DNA of 64,000 nt from positions 620,001 to 684,000 of the forward strand of contig NZ_QGNY01000001.1 in the NCBI RefSeq assembly GCF_003173575.1, in the 5' to 3' direction. Below the pieces are notes generated by a model. The model was not told the DNA's origin. It did no database searches and saw nothing but the letters and a program-made list of their open reading frames with translations. The DNA is from Pedobacter paludis. GTDB lineage: Bacteria > Bacteroidota > Bacteroidia > Sphingobacteriales > Sphingobacteriaceae. How positions within the stretch are numbered: position 1 is the first letter of the stretch; each line of letters opens with the position of its first letter. Both the position numbers and the translations under genes were made by a program. This document shows, in pieces, positions 16,975-24,339 of the stretch.

Positions 16975-17655
16975 ATGTTTAAATCAATCAAAACGAGCGT
17001 TGTAGCGCTTATCTTAGTTAGTGCTGCAATTATTGCACACGCACAGAAAAAATTCACTGAAGGAACGCTTACTTATGGTTTAGAATATAAACTAACTGAT
17101 GAGCAAAAAGCTGCAATGGGCGGTCAGGAACCACCTGCAGAGGTTAAAGTTAAATTCAATAATGGTTTAACCAAAATTGAAATGGAACAAGGTCCTGCAT
17201 TAATTAGCATTATTTCTGATAACAATGAAAAAACTGGTTTAATCTTAGTTGATGTGCCTATCGCTCAAAAACAATATGCGGTTAAACAAACCAAAGCTGA
17301 TGTAGAAACTGCTTTAGCCGGAATGGGTAAATACACAGATTTTAAAGCAACTGGCGAGAAACAAACAATTGCTGGTTATAATGCAGAGAAATATACCTAC
17401 AAAGATGATAAAGGTGGCACTCACGAATTATGGGCTACCAAAGATTTAGATCTACCAAATGTTGGTGCTCAATCTTATTTCCCAGGTTTAGGTGCCTTCC
17501 CTGTAAAATATACAATTACACAAAGAGGAATTGAGACTACAAACACTTTAAAATCAATTTCTGATGCTAAAGTTGGTGCGATTTCAATCGCTGTTCCAAC
17601 AGGTTACGAAGAAACTACCATGCAGGCTTTAATGTCTATGGGTGGTGGCGAATAA
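16975..17655 (+). CDS. Secreted protein of unknown function (DUF4412-like)
   Basis: A 226-residue protein with a signal peptide ending at AHAQ (about 23). The mature part begins FTEGTLTYGLEYKL and resembles the DUF4412 type of Bacteroidota periplasmic proteins. Short blocks such as IAGYNAEKYTYKD and ELWATKDLDLP occur in that group. No catalytic motif is visible. It lies 24 bases after the enoyl-CoA hydratase gene and is followed by a terminator, so it closes that transcript. Confidence 0.7.
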   Translation: MFKSIKTSVVALILVSAAIIAHAQKKFTEGTLTYGLEYKLTDEQKAAMGGQEPPAEVKVKFNNGLTKIEMEQGPALISIISDNNEKTGLILVDVPIAQKQYAVKQTKADVETALAGMGKYTDFKATGEKQTIAGYNAEKYTYKDDKGGTHELWATKDLDLPNVGAQSYFPGLGAFPVKYTITQRGIETTNTLKSISDAKVGAISIAVPTGYEETTMQALMSMGGGE

Positions 17656-17677
17656 TTAATAAATCACCTTTTCAAAG

Positions 17678-17732
17678 GCTTTTTAACTGCCGGCTTTTTA
17701 TTAAATTAGCCGAAAGTTAAAAAGCTTTTTTT
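17678..17732 (+). terminator. Terminator closing the comEC run
   Basis: The arms gctttttaact (17678-17688) and agttaaaaagc (17715-17725) are a perfect 11-bp match. The loop itself contains a smaller hairpin. A T-run to 17732 follows. Confidence 0.75.
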
Positions 17733-17790
17733 ATGACTGAAATTAAATAATTCAGCCTATCATTACTACAATTCCATAAATAACTATTTA

Positions 17791-19956
17791 ATGAAAAACC
17801 TATTACTCAAACTATCAATTACCTGCATAGCAATATGTTGTTTGGTTGATGCAAAAGCTCAAGGTATTAATTGGGCAAAGGATGGCAACTCTTACTATCA
17901 AATATCCAGTGGCGAAATCGTTTCAGTTTCTTTGCCTAAAAATGAAAGAAAAGTAGTCATATCTAGGGCATTACTTACCCCATCTGGAACGGGTAATTCT
18001 ATTGCCGTTAGAAGCTTTCAGTTATCGGCAGATGGAAATAAAGCCTTAATATATACCAATAGTAAAAAAGTTTGGCGTTACGATACCCGTGGTGATTATT
18101 GGCTTGCCGATTTAACTACAAATAAGTTAACACAGATTGGTAAAGACAAACCAGCATCATCGTTAATGTTTGCCAAAATTTCTCCTGATGGCAGCAAGGT
18201 TGCTTATGTAAGCAAACACAATTTATATGTAGAAAATGTTGACGGAACAGGATCGAAAGCCTTAACAACAGACGGAACAGATCGTTTAATTAACGGTACT
18301 TTCGATTGGGTTTACGAAGAGGAATTTGATTGTAGAGATGGTTTTAGATGGAGCCCTGATAGTAAAACGATTGCTTATTGGCAAATTGATGCAACAAAGA
18401 TTAAAAACTTTTTAATGATCAATAATACAGATTCAATTTATCCATATACCATTCCGGTTGAGTATCCAAAAGTTGGCGAAAATCCTTCGGTTTGTAAAGT
18501 TGGCGTTGTAGATGTTGCATCGGCAAAAACAAATTGGTTAAACGTTCCTGGCGATAATATACAGCATTACATTCCCCGAATGCAATGGATTCCGAATAGC
18601 AATGAAGTAATTTTGCAACAACTTAACCGTGAACAAAATGAAAATAAAATATTTGTTTGCGATGCCGTAACTGGTAATGCCAAAATACTTTATTCGGAAA
18701 AAGCCAAAGCATGGATTGACGCTGAAGATGAATGGAAATGGCTAAACGATAATAAAGAATTCACTATTTTATCTGAAAAGGATGGATGGAATCATCTTTA
18801 TAGAATCAGTAGAGATGGCAAAAAGGAAACATTGGTAACTAAAGGAAACTATGATGTAATTGATATTAAGTTAATTGATGAAAAGAACAATTTGGTTTAC
18901 TTTATGGCTTCGCCTACAAATGCTACTCAAAAATATTTGTACAAAACCAAGTTAGATGGAAAAGGCAAACTCGAAATGGTAACACCTTCTATTCTACCGG
19001 GTACACATAGTTATGATATTTCTCCAAATGCGGCATTTGCTCGCCATACTTATAATAGTTCTGTAGTTAGACCGATTACTGAGTGGATGAACTTTACAAC
19101 CGGCAATCCATTTACAATGGATGGAAGCATCACTACACAATTATCTAAACAAGAAGCTCCTAAAAATAAAGTAGAATTTTTTAAAGTTACTACCGAAGAT
19201 GGTATTGAAATGGATGGTTGGATGAAAAAACCAGATAACTTTAATCCAGATAAAAAGTATCCGGTTGTATTTTATGTCTATGGCGAGCCTGCATCGCAAA
19301 CAGCGGGCGATACTTATGGAGCCGGCCGTAATTTCCTATACGCTGGCGATATGGCTAAAGATGGGTATATTTATATCTCTATGGATAATAGAGGTGCCCC
19401 TGTTCCTAAAGGAAGCACTTGGCGTAAGAGTATTTACAAAAATATTGGTGTAATCAATATTCGCGATCAGGCAATGGCAGCTAAAAAATTATTGGCCACC
19501 AACGCCTTTATGGATAAGGATCGTGTTGCAGTTTGGGGCTGGAGCGGTGGAGGCTCTTCTACGCTTAACTTAATGTTTCAATACCCAGAGATTTATAAAA
19601 CAGGTATTGCCATTGCAGCGGTTGGAAATCAGTTAACCTATGATAATATTTATCAGGAACGTTATATGGGCACTCCTTTTCCTAGTAAAGAGGCCTACGT
19701 TAAAGGCTCTCCTATTACTTATGCTAAAAATTTAAAGGGCAATTTGCTTTACATACACGGAACTGGCGATGATAATGTTCACTATCAAAATGCAGAAATG
19801 CTGATTAATGAATTAATTAAAAACAGAAAAGTTTTTCAATTGATGAGTTACCCAAATCGTACACACAGCATTTCTGAAGGCGATGGTACGAGCGAACATC
19901 TTTCGCTAACGTATACTAAGTTTCTGAAAGATAATTGTCCTCCGGGCGCAAAATAA
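17791..19956 (+). CDS. S9-family dipeptidyl peptidase (DPP IV-type)
   Basis: A secreted or periplasmic serine peptidase of 721 residues that would remove X-Pro dipeptides. A signal peptide ends near DAKAQ (about 24). The N-terminal eight-bladed propeller domain (about 30-480) contains the EEEFDCRDGFRWSPDS segment, whose Glu pair binds the substrate amino terminus in DPP IV. The C-terminal alpha/beta hydrolase (about 490-721) has the triad S585 in GWSGGGS, D660 in GDDNVH and H692 in RTHS. The position after the serine is Gly, where classical DPP IV has Tyr (GWSYGG). A terminator with a UUCG loop follows. Confidence 0.92.
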   Translation: MKNLLLKLSITCIAICCLVDAKAQGINWAKDGNSYYQISSGEIVSVSLPKNERKVVISRALLTPSGTGNSIAVRSFQLSADGNKALIYTNSKKVWRYDTRGDYWLADLTTNKLTQIGKDKPASSLMFAKISPDGSKVAYVSKHNLYVENVDGTGSKALTTDGTDRLINGTFDWVYEEEFDCRDGFRWSPDSKTIAYWQIDATKIKNFLMINNTDSIYPYTIPVEYPKVGENPSVCKVGVVDVASAKTNWLNVPGDNIQHYIPRMQWIPNSNEVILQQLNREQNENKIFVCDAVTGNAKILYSEKAKAWIDAEDEWKWLNDNKEFTILSEKDGWNHLYRISRDGKKETLVTKGNYDVIDIKLIDEKNNLVYFMASPTNATQKYLYKTKLDGKGKLEMVTPSILPGTHSYDISPNAAFARHTYNSSVVRPITEWMNFTTGNPFTMDGSITTQLSKQEAPKNKVEFFKVTTEDGIEMDGWMKKPDNFNPDKKYPVVFYVYGEPASQTAGDTYGAGRNFLYAGDMAKDGYIYISMDNRGAPVPKGSTWRKSIYKNIGVINIRDQAMAAKKLLATNAFMDKDRVAVWGWSGGGSSTLNLMFQYPEIYKTGIAIAAVGNQLTYDNIYQERYMGTPFPSKEAYVKGSPITYAKNLKGNLLYIHGTGDDNVHYQNAEMLINELIKNRKVFQLMSYPNRTHSISEGDGTSEHLSLTYTKFLKDNCPPGAK

Positions 19957-19968
19957 AATCTATTTAAG

Positions 19969-19993
19969 AGCAACCTTCGGGTTGCTTTTTTTA
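19969..19993. terminator. Bidirectional terminator with TTCG tetraloop
   Basis: agcaacc-ttcg-ggttgct (19969-19986) followed by a T-run. It sits between the convergent DPP IV and DUF3307 genes and overlaps the DUF3307 stop region. Confidence 0.85.
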
Positions 19994-20701
19994 TGAAATA
20001 TACTGTAAGGTTAACATGGCTATAGCGATTGCAATGCCAAAACTCAGCAGTGTTCCAATAAGCACATATTCTGTTAATTTAATATCGTGTGCTTCTTTTA
20101 AGTCTCCGAATCTGAAAATAGATTTCGCTGCCAACAAAAAACCAACAGCTTCAAAATGATTGGTTAATACAAATAGAAAAATAAGAACACGTTCTAAAAT
20201 TCCAATATATTTCCCTGCATTTTGTAAAGATTGTGGGCTATTAGGCTGGTTTTCAGGAATCCATTTTGCAATAATTACTCGCATCACAATGGAGGTTGGC
20301 ATCGATAAAAACAATGCTCCAGCAATAACAATCCAGGTTTTTGTATTATTTAGAAAGCTGATATCAAGATTTCCCTTGTAAAATAAATGCCAGATTAAAA
20401 CTATAGATGAGAAGTGTAAAATCTGATCTACAAAAAACAATATTCTAGCATTTTTTTTGGTTTGAAATAAAGCTTTGCAAGCATCTATAATAAAATGAAG
20501 TACTCCAATTGAAAAAGCAATTTTCCATACATTAAAGCTTAGAAAAAAAACAAATATTAAAACAATATGAACGGCTACATGAAGATAAAGCTTGCCGGAT
20601 TTTAACTTTTTTCTTTCTTTATCCTTTACCCAAGAATCTGGTTGCAAGAAAAAATCTCCGATTAAATGCGCCAGTATTAATTTGATTAAATAGATGTCCA
20701 T
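19991..20701 (-). CDS. DUF3307 membrane protein
   Basis: A 236-residue integral membrane protein with about six hydrophobic segments. The N-terminus LAHLIGDFFLQPDSWVKDKE and the following HVAVHIVLIF and FIIDACKA blocks are typical of DUF3307. Function is unknown. Its ATG overlaps the satD stop, so the two are translated from one message. This SatD-DUF3307 pairing suggests that SatD regulates it or works with it. Confidence 0.85.
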   Translation of the reverse strand: MDIYLIKLILAHLIGDFFLQPDSWVKDKERKKLKSGKLYLHVAVHIVLIFVFFLSFNVWKIAFSIGVLHFIIDACKALFQTKKNARILFFVDQILHFSSIVLIWHLFYKGNLDISFLNNTKTWIVIAGALFLSMPTSIVMRVIIAKWIPENQPNSPQSLQNAGKYIGILERVLIFLFVLTNHFEAVGFLLAAKSIFRFGDLKEAHDIKLTEYVLIGTLLSFGIAIAIAMLTLQYIS

Positions 20702-21312
20702 TATTTCGAAATCTTTTGATTTAATTTTTTACGATAAAGCTTATCCATTTCCATTATTTCAGAATAATGCGCTCTTTTTAAGGCTTCACTCACAGATGAT
20801 TGTGTTCTCCCTGAAATATTGGCCAACTCACTTTGAACTAAATTTTCATTTTCTAAAGCAAGTTTTACCATTTCTGCAGCTACTAAACCCCAACTATCCA
20901 TTGTAATTAAAGCAAGTTTTATAAGCACGTTTATTTCCTCATCAAAATCTTGAAAATCGGTTTTAATTGCCAGATTAACCTTTGCCTGTTTTAAACTGTC
21001 AAACGCAAATCCTGAGTTAATAAATGCATCTCCACTTGATTCGGAGAGCTTTTTGCGCTTATTTTTAACCTCACCAATTCCAATACCCATTCTAACATCG
21101 GCAGGTTTATTTACCCTAATACAAGCTTTTAAATAAGCAGCTGTTTTAATTGCATTTTCGGGTTCTACTTCAACCTGAAAACTGTCTCCACGATAAATCT
21201 CCCATTTATTATTTTGCTCTGAAACCACTTTTAAAGCGTTTTTTAAGCTTAATAACCAGCTATCTTTTATCTTTCGTGAACCAACAATATCGCCTGTTAT
21301 AATACCAATCAT
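20701..21312 (-). CDS. SatD-family protein with C-terminal helix-turn-helix
   Basis: A 203-residue member of the SatD family, named from an acid-tolerance locus of Streptococcus mutans. The start is the ATG at 21312 (MIGIITGDIVGSRKI); the longer open frame upstream is not family-like. The N-terminal half (GDSFQVEVEPENA, RMGIGIG, SSGDAFINSG) resembles a nucleotide-cyclase or GGDEF-like fold, which is my reading only. The C-terminal QSELANISGRTQSSVSEALK is a clear helix-turn-helix. It likely binds the three palindromes just upstream at 21354-21427 and autoregulates the satD-DUF3307 operon. Confidence 0.82.
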   Translation of the reverse strand: MIGIITGDIVGSRKIKDSWLLSLKNALKVVSEQNNKWEIYRGDSFQVEVEPENAIKTAAYLKACIRVNKPADVRMGIGIGEVKNKRKKLSESSGDAFINSGFAFDSLKQAKVNLAIKTDFQDFDEEINVLIKLALITMDSWGLVAAEMVKLALENENLVQSELANISGRTQSSVSEALKRAHYSEIMEMDKLYRKKLNQKISK

Positions 21313-21353
21313 AACACTAATATAATGCTTAAAATCTGATTTCACAAAAAATT

Positions 21354-21427
21354 ATCGGCTAATTACCCGATATTTCAAATTATCGGCTAATTACCCGATA
21401 TTTTAAATTATCGGCTTTTTACCCGAT
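21354..21427. promoter_or_regulatory. Three palindromic operators at 28-bp spacing
   Basis: The 18-bp unit ATCGG-N8-CCGAT starts at 21354, 21382 and 21410, exactly 28 bp apart. The first two units are identical (ATCGGCTAATTACCCGAT); the third reads ATCGGCTTTTTACCCGAT. They lie between divergent satD and the exonuclease gene, so a bound regulator could affect both. The HTH protein SatD is the obvious candidate ligand. Confidence 0.75.
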
Positions 21428-21468
21428 ATTATTATAAAACTTAAATACACATTCATTGTTTATTAAGC

Positions 21469-22509
21469 ATGGCATTAATCGAATTTACCAAAAGAGGCAT
21501 TTATTGTAAGCAGGGCGATTTTTATGTAGATCCATGGTGGCCTGTAGATTACGCTGTAACTACACATGGCCATAGCGATCATGTTCGGTTTGGAAACAAA
21601 TATTATCTCTGCCATACACTTACAAAACCCATAATTAAAAGGCGCATTAGCGAAGATTTAAATGTAGAAACTTTAAATTATGGCGAAAGCATTGTTCGAA
21701 ATGGTGTAAATATTTCTTTTTACCCGGCAGGGCACATTATTGGTTCGGCACAGGTTCGGTTGGAATACAAAGGCGAAATCTGCGTAATTTCTGGCGATTA
21801 CAAAATAGAAGATGATGGAATTAGTGATGTTTTCGAGCCTGTTAAATGCCATAGCTTCGTTTCAGAAAGTACTTTTGGTCTTCCGGTTTACAAATGGCAA
21901 AAACAGGATATCGTTTTTAACAATATAAAAAACTGGGTAAATGATAATGTTCATCAGCAAAAAACAAGTGTACTTATTGCGTACAGTTTGGGGAAAGCAC
22001 AACGATTAATTAAGAATTTAGCTGGAGATGTACCAATTTACGTTCATAACAGCATTGCCAACCTAAATGAAGTAATTATAAAAGCTGGCGTAAACTTACC
22101 CGAAACGATTAGAATTACGCCCGAAACAACAAAAGATGAGCTACAAAAAGGAATTGTAATCGTACCGCCTGCAATGAGAGATAGCCGTTGGATTAAAAAC
22201 TTAAGCCACCCAGTTACCGGAATCTGTTCTGGATGGATGCAGGTTCGGGCGCACCGCCGTTGGCAAAGTGCTGATGCAGGATTTGCGTTGAGCGATCATG
22301 CAGACTGGCCCGGATTAATGGAAGCTATTACAGCTACTGGTGCAGAGAAAGTTTATGTAACACATGGATTTACAGCAACATTTAGTCGGTTTTTAAACGA
22401 TAATGGTATCGAGTCTGCAGAAGTGATGACTAAATTTGGGCAAGAAGACGATGAAGAAAATAAGGTTGATTTAGCAGATGTCGAAACTCATAACCCAAAA
22501 ACAATATGA
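21469..22509 (+). CDS. Ligase-associated DNA exonuclease (metallo-beta-lactamase/beta-CASP fold)
   Basis: First gene of the bacterial Exo-Lig-Lhr-Mpe DNA repair cassette. The 346-residue protein has the metal-binding motif THGHSDH (about 32-38), the downstream histidine in AGHIIGSAQ, the metal-bridging Asp in ISGDYK, and a C-terminal SDHADW histidine motif, as in the SNM1/CPSF73 superfamily. By homology with the Pseudomonas putida enzyme it would be a DNA exonuclease. Its stop overlaps the ligase start by 4 bases (ATGA). Confidence 0.9.
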   Translation: MALIEFTKRGIYCKQGDFYVDPWWPVDYAVTTHGHSDHVRFGNKYYLCHTLTKPIIKRRISEDLNVETLNYGESIVRNGVNISFYPAGHIIGSAQVRLEYKGEICVISGDYKIEDDGISDVFEPVKCHSFVSESTFGLPVYKWQKQDIVFNNIKNWVNDNVHQQKTSVLIAYSLGKAQRLIKNLAGDVPIYVHNSIANLNEVIIKAGVNLPETIRITPETTKDELQKGIVIVPPAMRDSRWIKNLSHPVTGICSGWMQVRAHRRWQSADAGFALSDHADWPGLMEAITATGAEKVYVTHGFTATFSRFLNDNGIESAEVMTKFGQEDDEENKVDLADVETHNPKTI

Positions 22510-24095
22510 AACGTTTCGCAAGACTGATACAAAAGCTTGAGCAAAGTAATAAAACCAATGATAAAATTACTGCATTGGTAGATTATTTTAATTATGCCGA
22601 TGATAAGGATAAAGTTTGGGTTATTGCATTATTTACCGGTAAGAAACCCAAAAGACCAATTAAATCGGCACTCTTAAAATACTGGGCAATAGAAATTACC
22701 GAAACGCCAGAATGGTTGTTTTCTGAAAGTTACTCCAACGTAGGCGATTTAAGTGAAACAATTGCTCTTCTCCTTCCTCCTGCCGAAAATACTTCTGATT
22801 ACCAACTTCACAAATGGATAGAGGATCTGCACGATTTAGAGGGTAAGGATGATGAAACCAAAAAGAATTTTATCTTAAATGCCTGGAACACTCTAGAAAA
22901 CCAAGAGCGTTTCATTTTTAATAAATTAATTTCAGGAAATTTCAGAATTGGAGTTTCAAATAAAATGTTGGTTAATGCTTTAGCTAAACAAAGCAGTTTA
23001 GATAGTGCGCAGATTATGCACAGCATTATGGGTAAATGGGATCCGTATGAAATTACTTTTACCGAGTTAATTAACGGAATCCACGTTAATACCGATAATT
23101 CATGGCCGTATCCTTTTTGTTTAGCTTATGCACTGGAAAGTGAGCCTTCTACCCTGGGCGATATCAAAGAATGGCAAGCAGAGTGGAAATGGGACGGCAT
23201 CCGTGGTCAAATTGTAAAACGAAATGGCGAACTGTTTATTTGGAGCCGTGGCGAAGAACTGGTTACAGAGCAATTTCCAGAATTACATTTTTTAATCGAT
23301 ATTTTGCCCGATGGCGTGGTTTTGGATGGAGAAATCTTAGCGGTTCAAGATAAAAATGTACTTTCTTTCAGCACTTTGCAACAGCGTTTAAATCGAAAAA
23401 CAATTAATAAAAAACAGCTGGAAGATGCCCCAATAGGTTTCTTTGTTTATGATATTCTGGAATATGAAGCTAATGATTTTCGTGAGCAACCACTAAATCA
23501 GCGGAGGAAAATATTAGAGCAACTTATTGGCGGCTTAGATGAAAGCCCTGTTGTGCTATCTCCGGTTATCAATTGTAATAATTGGGAAGAACTTGCAGAA
23601 CTTAGACAAACTTCTCGCTCGATAAACAGTGAAGGCATAATGCTCAAAAAACTGAGCTCGCATTACCACAGTGGTAGAAAAAGAGGTGATTGGTGGAAAT
23701 GGAAAATCAATCCATATACGGTTGATGCTGTTATGATTTACGCCCAAAAAGGAAGTGGACGAAGAGCAAATTTCTTTACCGATTATACTTTTGCCGTTCG
23801 CGATGGAGAAAATCTGGTTACCATTGCAAAGGCATATTCAGGGTTAACAGATAAGGAAATTAAAGAAGTAAATTCATTTGTAACCAAAAATGCGATTGAA
23901 AAATTTGGTCCGGTACGCACCGTAAAACCAGAATTAGTTTTCGAAATTGCATTTGAAGGCATCGCCGAAAGCAAACGTCATAAGGCAGGTTTGGCTCTGC
24001 GTTTCCCCCGTATTTTACGTTGGCGAAAAGATAAAAAAGCTGATGAGATTAACACATTGGAAGATTTGCGACAGTTGCTCGCCTCAACAATGTGA
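22506..24095 (+). CDS. ATP-dependent DNA ligase (repair cassette)
   Basis: A 529-residue ligase that seals nicks using ATP. An N-terminal DNA-binding domain (about 1-200) is followed by the nucleotidyltransferase core. Motif I is WKWDGIRG, with adenylated lysine K228; later motifs are VLDGEILA, GFFVYDILEY, SEGIMLK and WWKWK. The OB domain ends the protein. The overlap with the exonuclease gene and the helicase gene after a 244-base gap mark the Exo-Lig-Lhr-Mpe set. This is distinct from the essential NAD-dependent LigA, which is not in the window. Confidence 0.94.
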   Translation: MKRFARLIQKLEQSNKTNDKITALVDYFNYADDKDKVWVIALFTGKKPKRPIKSALLKYWAIEITETPEWLFSESYSNVGDLSETIALLLPPAENTSDYQLHKWIEDLHDLEGKDDETKKNFILNAWNTLENQERFIFNKLISGNFRIGVSNKMLVNALAKQSSLDSAQIMHSIMGKWDPYEITFTELINGIHVNTDNSWPYPFCLAYALESEPSTLGDIKEWQAEWKWDGIRGQIVKRNGELFIWSRGEELVTEQFPELHFLIDILPDGVVLDGEILAVQDKNVLSFSTLQQRLNRKTINKKQLEDAPIGFFVYDILEYEANDFREQPLNQRRKILEQLIGGLDESPVVLSPVINCNNWEELAELRQTSRSINSEGIMLKKLSSHYHSGRKRGDWWKWKINPYTVDAVMIYAQKGSGRRANFFTDYTFAVRDGENLVTIAKAYSGLTDKEIKEVNSFVTKNAIEKFGPVRTVKPELVFEIAFEGIAESKRHKAGLALRFPRILRWRKDKKADEINTLEDLRQLLASTM

Positions 24096-24189
24096 GGCTC
24101 ACGACAATTTTTGAAAGTTTTATTTTACTTAGGTTTACCTTACTATTTTAAACCCGACAGAAGCGAAAATACTTTTTGTTGCGATACCA

Positions 24190-24235
24190 GTCATCCGATG
24201 AATATCTGCAGTAATGCCAATATTCATCGGATGAC
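24190..24235. repeat. Perfect 16-bp inverted repeat between ligase and helicase genes
   Basis: gtcatccgatgaatat (24190-24205) and atattcatcggatgac (24220-24235) are exact reverse complements around a 14-base loop. No T-run follows, so it is not a standard terminator. It lies within the 244-base gap, which holds no gene. It could be an operator, an mRNA processing hairpin or a copy of an interspersed repeat. Confidence 0.8.
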
Positions 24236-24339
24236 ACTAAATATTGCTCAAAAAGATTGTAGCAAATGGCGTGACTAATTTAACCGAAGAATTACTGAAA
24301 TTGCTTTTCAAATTTAAAATATAGAAATTACAATTATAC

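Noticed and set aside
19543..19545. Loss of function of DPP IV because GWSYGG reads GWSGGG
   Set aside because: Ser, Asp and His of the triad and the Glu pair region are all present; the Tyr to Gly change after the nucleophile is compatible with related S9 enzymes.
21354..21427. CRISPR-like array
   Set aside because: Three 28-bp-spaced repeats, but each unit is itself a palindrome, spacers are only 10 bp and AT-rich, and there are no cas genes.
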